DNA of 64,000 nt from DASUKM01 sp036278735 (GTDB lineage: Bacteria; Acidobacteriota; Vicinamibacteria; Vicinamibacterales; 2-12-FULL-66-21): positions 124,001 to 188,000 of the forward strand of contig DASUKM010000022.1 in assembly GCA_036278735.1 (NCBI GenBank). Reading direction: 5' to 3'. Position 1 is the first letter of the stretch; every line of letters begins with the position of its first letter. Positions 25,521 through 32,729 of this stretch are shown piece after piece. The notes under the pieces were generated by a model. It saw only the letters and a program-made list of their open reading frames with translations. It was not told the origin of the DNA and searched no databases. The position numbers and the translations under genes are program-made.

Positions 25521-26828
25521 GTGTTTTCCATCCCCGTCCTGCTGCTGATCGCCGCGGCGTTCGCCTGCGGCTGGTCGATCGCGCGCGCACGCGGGACGGC
25601 GCGCGGCGCGGTCGACACGGCGGCGCTGCGCGAGGAGCAGGCGCGGCTGCAGGCGCAGCTCCTGGCCGCGCAGGCGAGCGTGCGGGAACAGGCGGCGCTC
25701 GTCGATCACGCCCGCGACACGCTCCGCGACGCGTTCAGCGCGCTCTCGGCCGACGCGCTGCGGCAGAACAACGAGTCGTTCCTCCAGATCGCGCGCACCT
25801 CGCTCGACCACACGCAGCAGACCGCCAGGACCGATCTGGATGCGCGCCGGACCGAGATCGCGGCACTCGTCGATCCGCTGAAGGACACGCTCGCCCGGCT
25901 GGGCGATCACCTCCAGACGGTGGACCGCGAGCGCGCCGAGTCGGCCCAGGCGCTCACGGTGCAACTGCACGCCGTCGCCGAGACGCAGGAGCGGCTCCGC
26001 CGCGAAACCGAAACGCTCGTGCGCGCGCTGAAGAATCCGAACCAGCGTGGACGCTGGGGCGAAGTGCAGCTGCGCAACGTGCTCGAGCGCGCCGGCATGG
26101 TGGCGCATTGCGATTTCGTCGAGAAGGATTCGACCGAAGACGACGACGGCCGCCGCCTGACGCCCGACATGCGCGTCAACCTGCCCAACGGCGCCGTGAT
26201 CATCATCGACGCGAAGGTCCCGATCGACGCCTATCTGCAGGCGAGCGAGGCGCCCGACGAGGCCGCGCGCGAACAGTACCTGCGCGACCACGCGCGGCAG
26301 GTGCGCGATCACATCAAGGCGCTCGGCGCCAAGAGCTACTGGTCGCGCTTCCGGCCGGCCCCCGAATTCGTCGTCATGTTCCTGCCGGCCGACCCGCTCT
26401 TCAGCGCCGCCTTCCACCAGGACCCGACGCTGTTCGACTTCGCCACCGACCAGCGCGTGATTCCGGCCACGCCGCTCACGCTCATCGCGCTGCTTCGCAC
26501 GGTCGCGACCGCCTGGCAGCAGCAGCGGCTCACGGCCAACGCCGAGCAGATCCAGGCCATGGGCCGCGAGCTGTACGAACGCCTCGCGACGATGGCGGAG
26601 TACGTGGTGGACGTCGGGGATCACCTGCGGAAGGCGGGCACGGCGTTCGATCAGTTCGTGGGCTCGCTCGAAGGCCGGGTGCTGGCCTCCGCCCGCCGCT
26701 TCCGCGATCTGGGCGTCAGCGCCTCGAAGGACCTGCCGGAGCTCGACGCCCTCCGCCTCGAAGTCCGCGACCCGCGTGCCCCTGAACTTCGCCAGGCGCG
26801 CCAGGAATCGCTGATTGACGTCCCCTAA
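25521..26828 (+). CDS. rmuC: RmuC family DNA-recombination-limiting protein
   Basis: A 435-residue RmuC homologue. An N-terminal hydrophobic anchor (residues 1-20) is followed by a long coiled coil (about 25-160, Ala/Gln/Arg heptads). The RmuC nuclease-fold domain comes next, with GRWGEVQLRNVLERAGM near 174-190, VIIIDAKVPIDAYL near 229-242 and FVVMFLPADPLF. The family limits DNA inversions in E. coli; its biochemical role is uncertain. The GTG start at 25521 is set by the promoter 9 nt upstream. The stop codon lies within a heptamer repeat shared with the convergent SIMPL gene. Confidence 0.9.
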   Translation: MFSIPVLLLIAAAFACGWSIARARGTARGAVDTAALREEQARLQAQLLAAQASVREQAALVDHARDTLRDAFSALSADALRQNNESFLQIARTSLDHTQQTARTDLDARRTEIAALVDPLKDTLARLGDHLQTVDRERAESAQALTVQLHAVAETQERLRRETETLVRALKNPNQRGRWGEVQLRNVLERAGMVAHCDFVEKDSTEDDDGRRLTPDMRVNLPNGAVIIIDAKVPIDAYLQASEAPDEAAREQYLRDHARQVRDHIKALGAKSYWSRFRPAPEFVVMFLPADPLFSAAFHQDPTLFDFATDQRVIPATPLTLIALLRTVATAWQQQRLTANAEQIQAMGRELYERLATMAEYVVDVGDHLRKAGTAFDQFVGSLEGRVLASARRFRDLGVSASKDLPELDALRLEVRDPRAPELRQARQESLIDVP

Positions 26829-26851
26829 AGCCTAAAGCCCAAAGCCCAAAG
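26824..26851 (+). repeat. 7-bp tandem repeat (CCCAAAG units)
   Basis: CCTAAAG twice, then CCCAAAG twice, between the convergent rmuC and SIMPL genes. The rmuC TAA stop is inside the first unit. Confidence 0.8.
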
Positions 26852-26859
26852 CCTGCCCC

Positions 26860-27579
26860 TCAGCGAATCGCTGCCGTCAGCGTGACCTGCGCGCGGATCT
26901 CGATCTGGCCGGCTTCGACCGGCACGGGGGCGGCGGCGCGGGCGGCGAAGCCGCCGGAGCTCATGGCCATCGGGCGCGGACCGGGCACGCGCGCCGCGCG
27001 CTGCTCCTCGATCCGCAGCACGCGATCGACGTGCAGCCCGGCGCCCGCCGCGGCGGCGTCGGCCCGGGCGCGGGCATCGGCGACGGCCAGCCGCAGCGCC
27101 TCGCGCTCGGCGGCGTCGCGGTCCTTCAGATCGAAGCGGATGCCGGTCACGTTCGTCGCGCCGGCCTCGACGGCCACGCCGAGCACGTGCCCGAGCTTCG
27201 GCAGATCGTCCACCTTCACCTCGATCTCGTTGCGGGCGAGATAGTCGCGCAGGCGCTGCTTGCCATCGGTGAAGTCGTATTCCGGCTGGAGCTGATAGGC
27301 GGTCGTCCGGATCGCGTCGTCCGGGACGCCGGCGGACTTGACCTTCTGCGTGACGGCATTCATCGCGTCGGTGTTCGCGCGCTGCGCCTCCTGCGCGGTC
27401 GAGGCCCGGGACTCGGCGGCGATCGCGACCCATGCGCGATCCGGCGCGCGCTGGACGAGCCCTTCGCCCGTCGTCACGACGCTCGGAACGCGGCCCTCGG
27501 GCGAGGACGGCGTCTGCGCGAACGCGGGGATGGCGGCGAGCACGACGGCGAACGAGACGAGCGGCAGATATCCGGACAC
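26860..27579 (-). CDS. Secreted SIMPL-domain protein
   Basis: A 239-residue SIMPL (DUF541) protein with a signal peptide (about 1-22, ending AIPAFA). VVTTGEGLVQRAPDRAWVAI opens the domain, and TNVTGIRFDLKDRDAAEREA is diagnostic. SIMPL proteins are periplasmic or envelope proteins without an assigned reaction; one eukaryotic relative interacts with a signalling kinase. The start GTG 27579 is chosen because AAAGGA lies 6 nt upstream and the signal peptide begins there. No operon partner is obvious: it is convergent with rmuC and co-directional with the SUMF1 gene 97 bp upstream. Confidence 0.85.
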   Translation of the reverse strand: MSGYLPLVSFAVVLAAIPAFAQTPSSPEGRVPSVVTTGEGLVQRAPDRAWVAIAAESRASTAQEAQRANTDAMNAVTQKVKSAGVPDDAIRTTAYQLQPEYDFTDGKQRLRDYLARNEIEVKVDDLPKLGHVLGVAVEAGATNVTGIRFDLKDRDAAEREALRLAVADARARADAAAAGAGLHVDRVLRIEEQRAARVPGPRPMAMSSGGFAARAAAPVPVEAGQIEIRAQVTLTAAIR

Positions 27580-27676
27580 GGCGATCCTTTCCCGGCGCGC
27601 AGATGACGCCGGCCCCACCTGTACTCTCTCATGGTTACGACGGCGCCGCAGGCTCATCGGCCGGGCAGCCGGGCCG

Positions 27677-28477
27677 TTATTCGCGCGCACACGCGACGCG
27701 CAGCCCGATCCCGTACGAGTAGGTATCGACCGGCACCTTGTGCCGGTGACTGCAGGTGAGCATACGGACGTCGGCCACGAGCCAGCTGCCGCCGCGCACG
27801 ATCCGCAGCGAGCCTTTGGCCGGCCCCTGTGGATTCCTCGACGGCGCGACGTCGTAGTACGCCGCGCCGTACCAGTCCTGCACCCACTCCCACACGTTGC
27901 CCACCACATCGTAGAGGCCGTAGTCGTTTGGCGGGAACGTCCGGCACGGGGTCGTGCCGCGCGTCGGCTTGACGGCCGGGTCGTCGAGATAGTTGGCGGC
28001 CGCCGGTTCGAGGCGATCGCCCCACGGGTAGCGGCGGCCGTCGATGCCGCCACGCGCCCCCTTTTCCCATTCCGCTTCGGTCGGCAGCCGGAAGGGCCTG
28101 CCCGTCACCCCCGCCAGCCACGCGCAGTACGCCGCCGCGTCGTCGTAGCGAACGAGCGTGACCGGGTGCTCCGCGCGATCGGCCGGCGGCTCCCCTTGCT
28201 TCCACGCGTACGCCTGCGCCAGGGTTCGAAACTGCTGCTCCCGCTCGCTTCCTCCCGTGCGCGCGACGAGCGGCAGATCGGACAGCTCGGGAGCACGCCG
28301 ACCCGTCTCCCGCACGAACCGCGCGTACTCCCGGTTGGTCACCGGCTGGACGCCGATGAAGAAGTCGTCCACGTGGACCCGGTGGGCTGGCCGTTCGTCC
28401 GGATCCGCCTCGTCCGAGCCCATGACGAATTCCCCGCCCGCAATCAGCACGAGCTCCGGAATCAGGTCCGTGGGCAT
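27677..28477 (-). CDS. SUMF1/formylglycine-generating-enzyme-like domain protein
   Basis: A 266-residue single-domain protein of the SUMF1 (FGE-sulfatase) fold. Signatures are IAGGEFVMGSDEADPDERPAH near 12-32, FRLPTEAEWEKGARGG, YPWGDRLEP, DVVGNVWEWVQDWYG and IVRGGSW. True formylglycine-generating enzymes have two cysteines in the late SYCxRYRC stretch. Here only one cysteine is seen (MLTCSHRH), so sulfatase maturation is doubtful. Many SUMF1 proteins are unrelated-function or ergothioneine-type enzymes. No sulfatase gene is nearby. It is divergent from the aminotransferase gene, with TATCCT 8 nt before its ATG. Confidence 0.85.
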   Translation of the reverse strand: MPTDLIPELVLIAGGEFVMGSDEADPDERPAHRVHVDDFFIGVQPVTNREYARFVRETGRRAPELSDLPLVARTGGSEREQQFRTLAQAYAWKQGEPPADRAEHPVTLVRYDDAAAYCAWLAGVTGRPFRLPTEAEWEKGARGGIDGRRYPWGDRLEPAAANYLDDPAVKPTRGTTPCRTFPPNDYGLYDVVGNVWEWVQDWYGAAYYDVAPSRNPQGPAKGSLRIVRGGSWLVADVRMLTCSHRHKVPVDTYSYGIGLRVACARE

Positions 28478-28524
28478 GCGCCAAGAGGATAGCGCATCGG
28501 CTTTTCGACTACACTGGCCGACGC

Positions 28525-29664
28525 ATGAAATTCGACACATTCGCGATGGAACGATTGCAGTCGACCTGGGAGAACCGGGTGCGCTGGAATCTCTCCGAGA
28601 GCGGCGTGCACCCGCTCCGGCTCGACGAGCTGGTCTCGACGCCGGCCTTGCGAGACCGGCTCCTGACGCAGGGGCTCGGGTATCCGCAGACGAACGGGAC
28701 ACCCGAACTGCGGCAGGCGGTCGCGAATCTGTATCCGGACACCACGCCGGACCACGTCCAGATCACGAATGGCGGGTCCGAAGCCAATTGCGTCACGCTG
28801 CTGCACCTGATCCAGCCGGGCGACGACGTCGTGATGATGACCCCGAATTACATGCAGGTCTGGGGTCTGGCGCGATCGATTGGCGCGAACGTGACGCCGT
28901 GGCCGCTGCGCGTGACAGGCGAAGGGGCGGTGGCGCGCTGGCGGCCGGACGTGGACGAGCTGCGCCGCCTGGTCACGCCGCGCACCCGCGCGATCCTGAT
29001 CTGCAATCCGAACAATCCGACGGGCGCGCGCCTCGATGCCGGGACGCTCGACGCGATCTGCGCCGTCGCGGCGCGCAGCGGCGCGTGGATCGTCAGCGAC
29101 GAGATCTATCGCGGCGCCGAACTCGACGGCGAGGAGACGGCGACGGTGCGGGGCCGTTACGAGCGCACGATCGTCACCGCCGGCCTCTCGAAGGCGTATG
29201 GGCTTGCAGGGCTTCGGATCGGATGGGTCGTCGCGCCACCCGACGTCGTCGAGGCGCTCTGGGGCATCCACGACTACACGACGATTGCGCCCGGCGCGCT
29301 GAACGACTGCCTGGCGCAAATCGCGCTGTCGGCCGAGCGGCGGCCGCGACTGATCGAGCGGACGCGCGCGATCATCAGGACGAACTATCCGATCATCCGC
29401 GACTGGGTCGGGCGGCACCATGGGCTCGGTCACGTCCCGCCCGAAGCGGGAGCCATCGTGTTCGTCCACTACGACTATCCGATCGACTCCAGCGACCTCA
29501 TCGCGCGGCTGCGCGACGAGGCGGGCGTGCTGATCGTGCCGGGGGCTCACTTCCACATGGACGGGTTCCTGCGGATCGGGTTCGGATCCGACGCCGCCGG
29601 CCTGACGGGCGCGCTCGACCGCGCCGGGGCGCTGCTCGACTCGCTGCTGGCCGATGCGCGCTGA
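28525..29664 (+). CDS. Class I/II PLP aminotransferase
   Basis: A 379-residue fold-type I aminotransferase. Signatures include GYPQTNGTPELRQAV near 52-66, ITNGGSEANC near 77, ICNPNNPTGARLD near 157, SDEIYRG near 191 and the PLP lysine K223 in GLSKAYGLAGLRIGW. Related proteins are annotated as aspartate, alanine or capreomycidine-synthase-like enzymes, so the substrate is open. It overlaps the homoserine-dehydrogenase-like gene by 11 bp, implying a shared pathway. A TACACT box 9 nt before ATG 28525 suggests a very short leader. Confidence 0.85.
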   Translation: MKFDTFAMERLQSTWENRVRWNLSESGVHPLRLDELVSTPALRDRLLTQGLGYPQTNGTPELRQAVANLYPDTTPDHVQITNGGSEANCVTLLHLIQPGDDVVMMTPNYMQVWGLARSIGANVTPWPLRVTGEGAVARWRPDVDELRRLVTPRTRAILICNPNNPTGARLDAGTLDAICAVAARSGAWIVSDEIYRGAELDGEETATVRGRYERTIVTAGLSKAYGLAGLRIGWVVAPPDVVEALWGIHDYTTIAPGALNDCLAQIALSAERRPRLIERTRAIIRTNYPIIRDWVGRHHGLGHVPPEAGAIVFVHYDYPIDSSDLIARLRDEAGVLIVPGAHFHMDGFLRIGFGSDAAGLTGALDRAGALLDSLLADAR

Positions 29665-30739
29665 CCTGGCGCTCATCGGCTTCGGACACGTGGGCCGCCG
29701 CTTCGCGCAGCTTCTCGAGGACCGCCGCGACTGGCTCGCGCTCGACTACGACCTGCAGTGCCGGATCGCGGGGATCGCGACGCGGCGGCACGGCGCGGCC
29801 TTCCGCGAGCGCGGCCTCGACGCGGCGCAGGCCGTCTCGCTCGCCGAAGCCGGCGAGTCCCTGGCCGGCCTCGACGACGGCGCCAGCGGGCCGGGCGCCG
29901 ACAGCTTCGACGTGATTCGACGGCTCGCCGACAGCGACGCCGACCTGCGCGTCGTCGTCGAGACGACGACGCTGGAGATCACCGCGGGACAGCCGGCGAT
30001 CGATCACGTGCGCGCCGGGCTGCAGTCGGGCTGCCATGTCGTGACGGCGAACAAGGGGCCGGCGGCGTTTGCCTACGAGGAATTGAGCGCGCTCGCGGCG
30101 GACCGCGGGATGTGGTTCCTGTTCGAAGGCGCCGTCATGGACGGCGTGCCCGTGTTCAATCTGGTGCGCGACACGCTGCCGGCGGTCGACATCCTCGGGT
30201 TTCGGGGCGTCATCAACAGCACGACGAACGAGATCCTGACGGCGCTCGAGGAGGGGGAGCGCTTCGACGAAGCGCTCGAGCGGATGCAGGCGAGCGGCAT
30301 TGCGGAAGCGGACCCGTCGCTGGACGTCGATGGCTGGGACGCCGCGGCGAAGACGGCCGCGCTCGCCAACGTGCTGCTGCGCGCGCGCACGACGCCGCAG
30401 GCGATCGAGCGCGAAGGGATCGGGCCGGGGCTGGCGCGCGCGGCGCTCGCGGCGCGCACGCGCGGCTGCCGTGTCCGTCTCGTCGCCTCGGCCACGCGCA
30501 CCGGCGGCGGCGTCGTCGCGTCGGTGCGGCCCGTCGAGCTGCCGGAATCGGATCTGCTCGCCGGGCTGCGCGGAACGGCCAACGCGCTCGTGCTCCAGAC
30601 GGACCTGCTGGGGGACGTCGCGATCTGTCAATTGACGGGAGGGCTCATGCAGACGGCGTACGCGCTGCTGAGCGATCTCGTCACGATCCGCCGGCGGCTG
30701 CGAGTGCCGCCTCCAGCGCCGCGCGATCGTATCCCCTGA
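29654..30739 (+). CDS. Homoserine-dehydrogenase-like NAD(P)-dependent oxidoreductase
   Basis: A 361-residue protein. An N-terminal Rossmann fold carries LIGFGHVGRRFAQ near 7-19. The homoserine dehydrogenase catalytic region follows: VVTANKGPAAFAYEELSALA near 132-151, GFRGVINSTTNEILTALEEG near 183-202, the conserved acidic/lysine segment EADPSLDVDGWDAAAKTAAL, and ITGGLM-type sequence at the end. Homoserine dehydrogenase reduces aspartate semialdehyde to homoserine. The missing ACT domain means no obvious threonine feedback. Coupling to the aminotransferase suggests conversion of a keto acid/amino acid pair rather than core threonine synthesis. Its 3' end overlaps the selenoprotein gene on the other strand by 59 bp. 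Confidence 0.82.
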   Translation: MRADLALIGFGHVGRRFAQLLEDRRDWLALDYDLQCRIAGIATRRHGAAFRERGLDAAQAVSLAEAGESLAGLDDGASGPGADSFDVIRRLADSDADLRVVVETTTLEITAGQPAIDHVRAGLQSGCHVVTANKGPAAFAYEELSALAADRGMWFLFEGAVMDGVPVFNLVRDTLPAVDILGFRGVINSTTNEILTALEEGERFDEALERMQASGIAEADPSLDVDGWDAAAKTAALANVLLRARTTPQAIEREGIGPGLARAALAARTRGCRVRLVASATRTGGGVVASVRPVELPESDLLAGLRGTANALVLQTDLLGDVAICQLTGGLMQTAYALLSDLVTIRRRLRVPPPAPRDRIP

Positions 30740-30920
30740 CCGCCTGGCCGTCGATCACCGTCACGGGCACGGTGCGATAGCCGAGCGCCAGCAGCGCGTG
30801 ATAGGCGTCGAGGTCCTCCTCGACGTTGCGGATCGTGAACCCGTGCCCGGCGCGTGAAAGAAACTCTTTCACCAGATCGCACGACCGTCAGTGGGAGCCC
30901 GAGTAGACCGTAATCGTCAT
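30681..30920 (-). CDS. Predicted selenocysteine-containing glutaredoxin-like protein (UxxC)
   Basis: Reading from ATG 30920 gives MTITVYSGSH, then an in-frame TGA at 30890-30888, then RSCDLVKEFLSRAGHGFTIRN and a normal glutaredoxin tail with the cis-proline segment RTVPVTVIDGQAVRGYD, ending at TGA 30683-30681 (79 codons with the TGA read as Sec). The TGA falls exactly at the first position of the CxxC redox site, giving U-R-S-C. A SECIS-like stem-loop follows. GAGGG lies 7 nt before the ATG. Reading past the first TGA is required to include the thiol site and the first beta strand; a start at GTG 30872 would lose both. TGA ends many other genes here, so the code is standard. The start codon overlaps that of caiB on the other strand. 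A chance nonsense mutation is the alternative. Confidence 0.75.
30842..30890 (-). promoter_or_regulatory. Bacterial SECIS-like element following the in-frame TGA
   Basis: On the minus strand GTGAAAG (30872-30866) and CTTTCAC (30860-30854) form a perfect 7-bp stem around the loop AGTTT, 22 nt after the TGA. CGTGC (30883-30879) and GCACG (30846-30842) can add a lower stem. A G in the first two loop positions and a loop 16-37 nt past the UGA are the published features of bacterial SECIS elements, which recruit SelB. Confidence 0.7.
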
Positions 30921-32106
30921 GCCTGCCCTCGATCATATCTTCGTCCTCGACTTCACGCGAGTGCTCTCGGGGCCCTATTGCACGATGCTCCTGGCCGACC
31001 TGGGCGCGCGCGTCGTCAAGATCGAGGCGCCTGGCCGCGGCGACGACACGCGCGCGTGGGGGCCGCCGTTCACCGCCGGCGAGAGCGCGTACTTCCTCAG
31101 CATCAACCGGAACAAGGAGAGCCTCACGCTCGACCTGAAGCACCCGGACGCCCGGCCGATCCTCGACGCGTTGATCGCGCGCGCGGACGTGATCGTCGAG
31201 AACTTCCGGCCCGGGACGATGGCGCGGCTCGGGCTCGATTACGAGACGATCGCGGCCAGGCATCCGCGCGTCGTGTACTGTTCGATTTCCGGATTCGGGC
31301 AGACCGGCCCGCGCCGCGGCGAGGCCGGGTACGACGCGATCATGCAGGGCGAAGGCGGCCTGATGAGCATCACGGGCGACCCGGAGGGCCCGGCGTTCAG
31401 GCTGGGGGTCGCCATCGCCGACATCACGACGGGCATGTTCGCGGCGCAGGGCATCCTGGCCGCGCTCCTCGCGCGCGAGCGCGACGGACGCGGACAGCGC
31501 GTGGATATCGCGATGCTCGACAGCGTGGCCGCGCTGCTCACGTATCAGGCCGGCATCTACTTCGCGTCGGGCGAAACGCCGCGGCGCATGGGCAACCGCC
31601 ACCCGACCATCGTGCCGTACGAAACGTTCGCGGCGGCCGACGGCGATTTCGTGCTCGCCGTGGGCAACGACGATCAGTTCCGGCGGTTCTGCGCCGCGCT
31701 CGGTCTCGACGAGATCGCCGCCGACGCGCGCTTCGCCACGAATCCGGATCGCGTCCGCCACTACGCCGAGCTGAAGCCGAGGCTCGACGCTGTCTTCCAG
31801 CCTCGGCGCCGCGTCGACATCATGGACGCGCTCGCGGCGGCGGGGGTGCCGTGCGGCGCGGTCAGGACCGTGGCGGACACGCTCGCCGATCCGCAGCTCG
31901 CCGCGCGCGACATGATCGCGACGCTGCCGCATCCAACGGCCGGCGACGTGCGGCTGCTCGGCAGCCCCGTGAAGCTGTCGCGCACGCCGCCGGCCGTGCG
32001 CTCGGCGCCGCCGACGCTCGGGCAGCATACCAAGGACATCCTGTCGCGCGACGTCGGGCTGAGCGAGGAGGCGATTGCGACGCTGCGATCGGCGGGTGTG
32101 ATTTGA
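30919..32106 (+). CDS. CaiB/BaiF-family CoA-transferase (class III)
   Basis: A 395-residue class III CoA-transferase. It contains LDFTRVLSGPYCTMLLADLGARVVKIE in pieces typical of the family N-terminus, VIVENFRPGTMARLGLDYE near 93-111, and the catalytic aspartate D168 in GVAIADITTGMFAAQG. LDSVAALLTYQAG and ADGDFVLAVGNDDQFRRFC follow. It moves CoA between carboxylic acids; related enzymes act on formyl/oxalyl, carnitine or 2-methylacyl CoA, so the substrate cannot be assigned. ATG 30919 shares the CATG tetranucleotide with the start of the divergent selenoprotein gene, leaving no intergenic promoter space. Confidence 0.9.
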   Translation: MPALDHIFVLDFTRVLSGPYCTMLLADLGARVVKIEAPGRGDDTRAWGPPFTAGESAYFLSINRNKESLTLDLKHPDARPILDALIARADVIVENFRPGTMARLGLDYETIAARHPRVVYCSISGFGQTGPRRGEAGYDAIMQGEGGLMSITGDPEGPAFRLGVAIADITTGMFAAQGILAALLARERDGRGQRVDIAMLDSVAALLTYQAGIYFASGETPRRMGNRHPTIVPYETFAAADGDFVLAVGNDDQFRRFCAALGLDEIAADARFATNPDRVRHYAELKPRLDAVFQPRRRVDIMDALAAAGVPCGAVRTVADTLADPQLAARDMIATLPHPTAGDVRLLGSPVKLSRTPPAVRSAPPTLGQHTKDILSRDVGLSEEAIATLRSAGVI

Positions 32107-32130
32107 CGGGCGGGTCGCGTCGTTGCGGGG

Positions 32131-32300
32131 TCGCGGAGTGGTTCAGGTTCGGGGTTCCGGGTGCCAGGTCGGGTTCCGCGTGCCGAGTTCTCGTCGAGTT
32201 CCGGGCCTGATTCGAAGGCTGCACGCTGAGGCGAACGCCGAACCAGCTCGGAACCCCGAACCCGAACCAGCCCGGAACCCGGAACCCCGAACGACCCGAT
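32131..32300. repeat. Inverted arrays of GGTTCGG-type heptamers
   Basis: GTTCGGGGTTCCGGGTGCC-type units (32140-32175) and the complementary GGAACCCGGAACCCCGAAC-type units (32235-32295) flank a GC-rich spacer. Seventeen of 19 bases match between the arms. The convergent caiB and the small minus-strand gene end on either side, so it could be a bidirectional terminator. Confidence 0.7.
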
Positions 32301-32729
32301 TCAACGCTCGATCAGCGGCAGCGCGTCGGCGAGCACGCCGTCGACGACGTCGTCCTCCGTCAGCTCCGCGATCGGCTTGCCTGGTTGGAGGTCGCGCTCG
32401 CTCGTGAGCATGCGGCGGCCGCGGCCGCGACTGGCCCGCACGACGACCGCCGGCTCGTCGCGTTGCGAGTCGAGCACGAGTTCCACGTAGTCGTCGCCGG
32501 AGCGCTCCGACAACAGCCGCACGCGGTCTTCGGGCGTCTGGACCGTGAACCGGTGCCCCTCGGCGTTGAGCGCGATCGCGAGCTGATGGACGATCGGGAC
32601 GGCGACGCGTTCGAGGAATTGCCCGTACTCCCGGGCGGCATCGTCGCCGCGGGTGCGGCGCTCGGCGGCCTGGCGGCGCGCCTGTTCGACGGTGGCGCGC
32701 ACGCGCCGCCGCACTTCCGAGATTTCCAT
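32301..32729 (-). CDS. Uncharacterised protein coupled to the PilT-like ATPase
   Basis: A 142-residue cytoplasmic protein not recognised by family. The first ~45 residues are an Arg/Glu/Ala-rich amphipathic helix (EVRRRVRATVEQARRQAAER). The rest reads as alternating strands and helices, with VQTPEDRVRLLSERSGDDYVE near 64-84 and LTEDDVVDGVLADALPLIER at the end. ATG 32729 overlaps the last base of the PilT-like gene, so both are translated together. A role as partner or regulator of the ATPase is inferred from coupling only. Confidence 0.75.
   Translation of the reverse strand: MEISEVRRRVRATVEQARRQAAERRTRGDDAAREYGQFLERVAVPIVHQLAIALNAEGHRFTVQTPEDRVRLLSERSGDDYVELVLDSQRDEPAVVVRASRGRGRRMLTSERDLQPGKPIAELTEDDVVDGVLADALPLIER

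Noticed and set aside
27677..28477. True formylglycine-generating enzyme
   Set aside because: Only one cysteine is present in the active-site stretch and no sulfatase is nearby; kept as a SUMF1-domain protein.
30888..30890. TGA as a reassigned tryptophan codon
   Set aside because: TGA is used as a normal stop by many genes in the window, including several with overlapping ATGA junctions.
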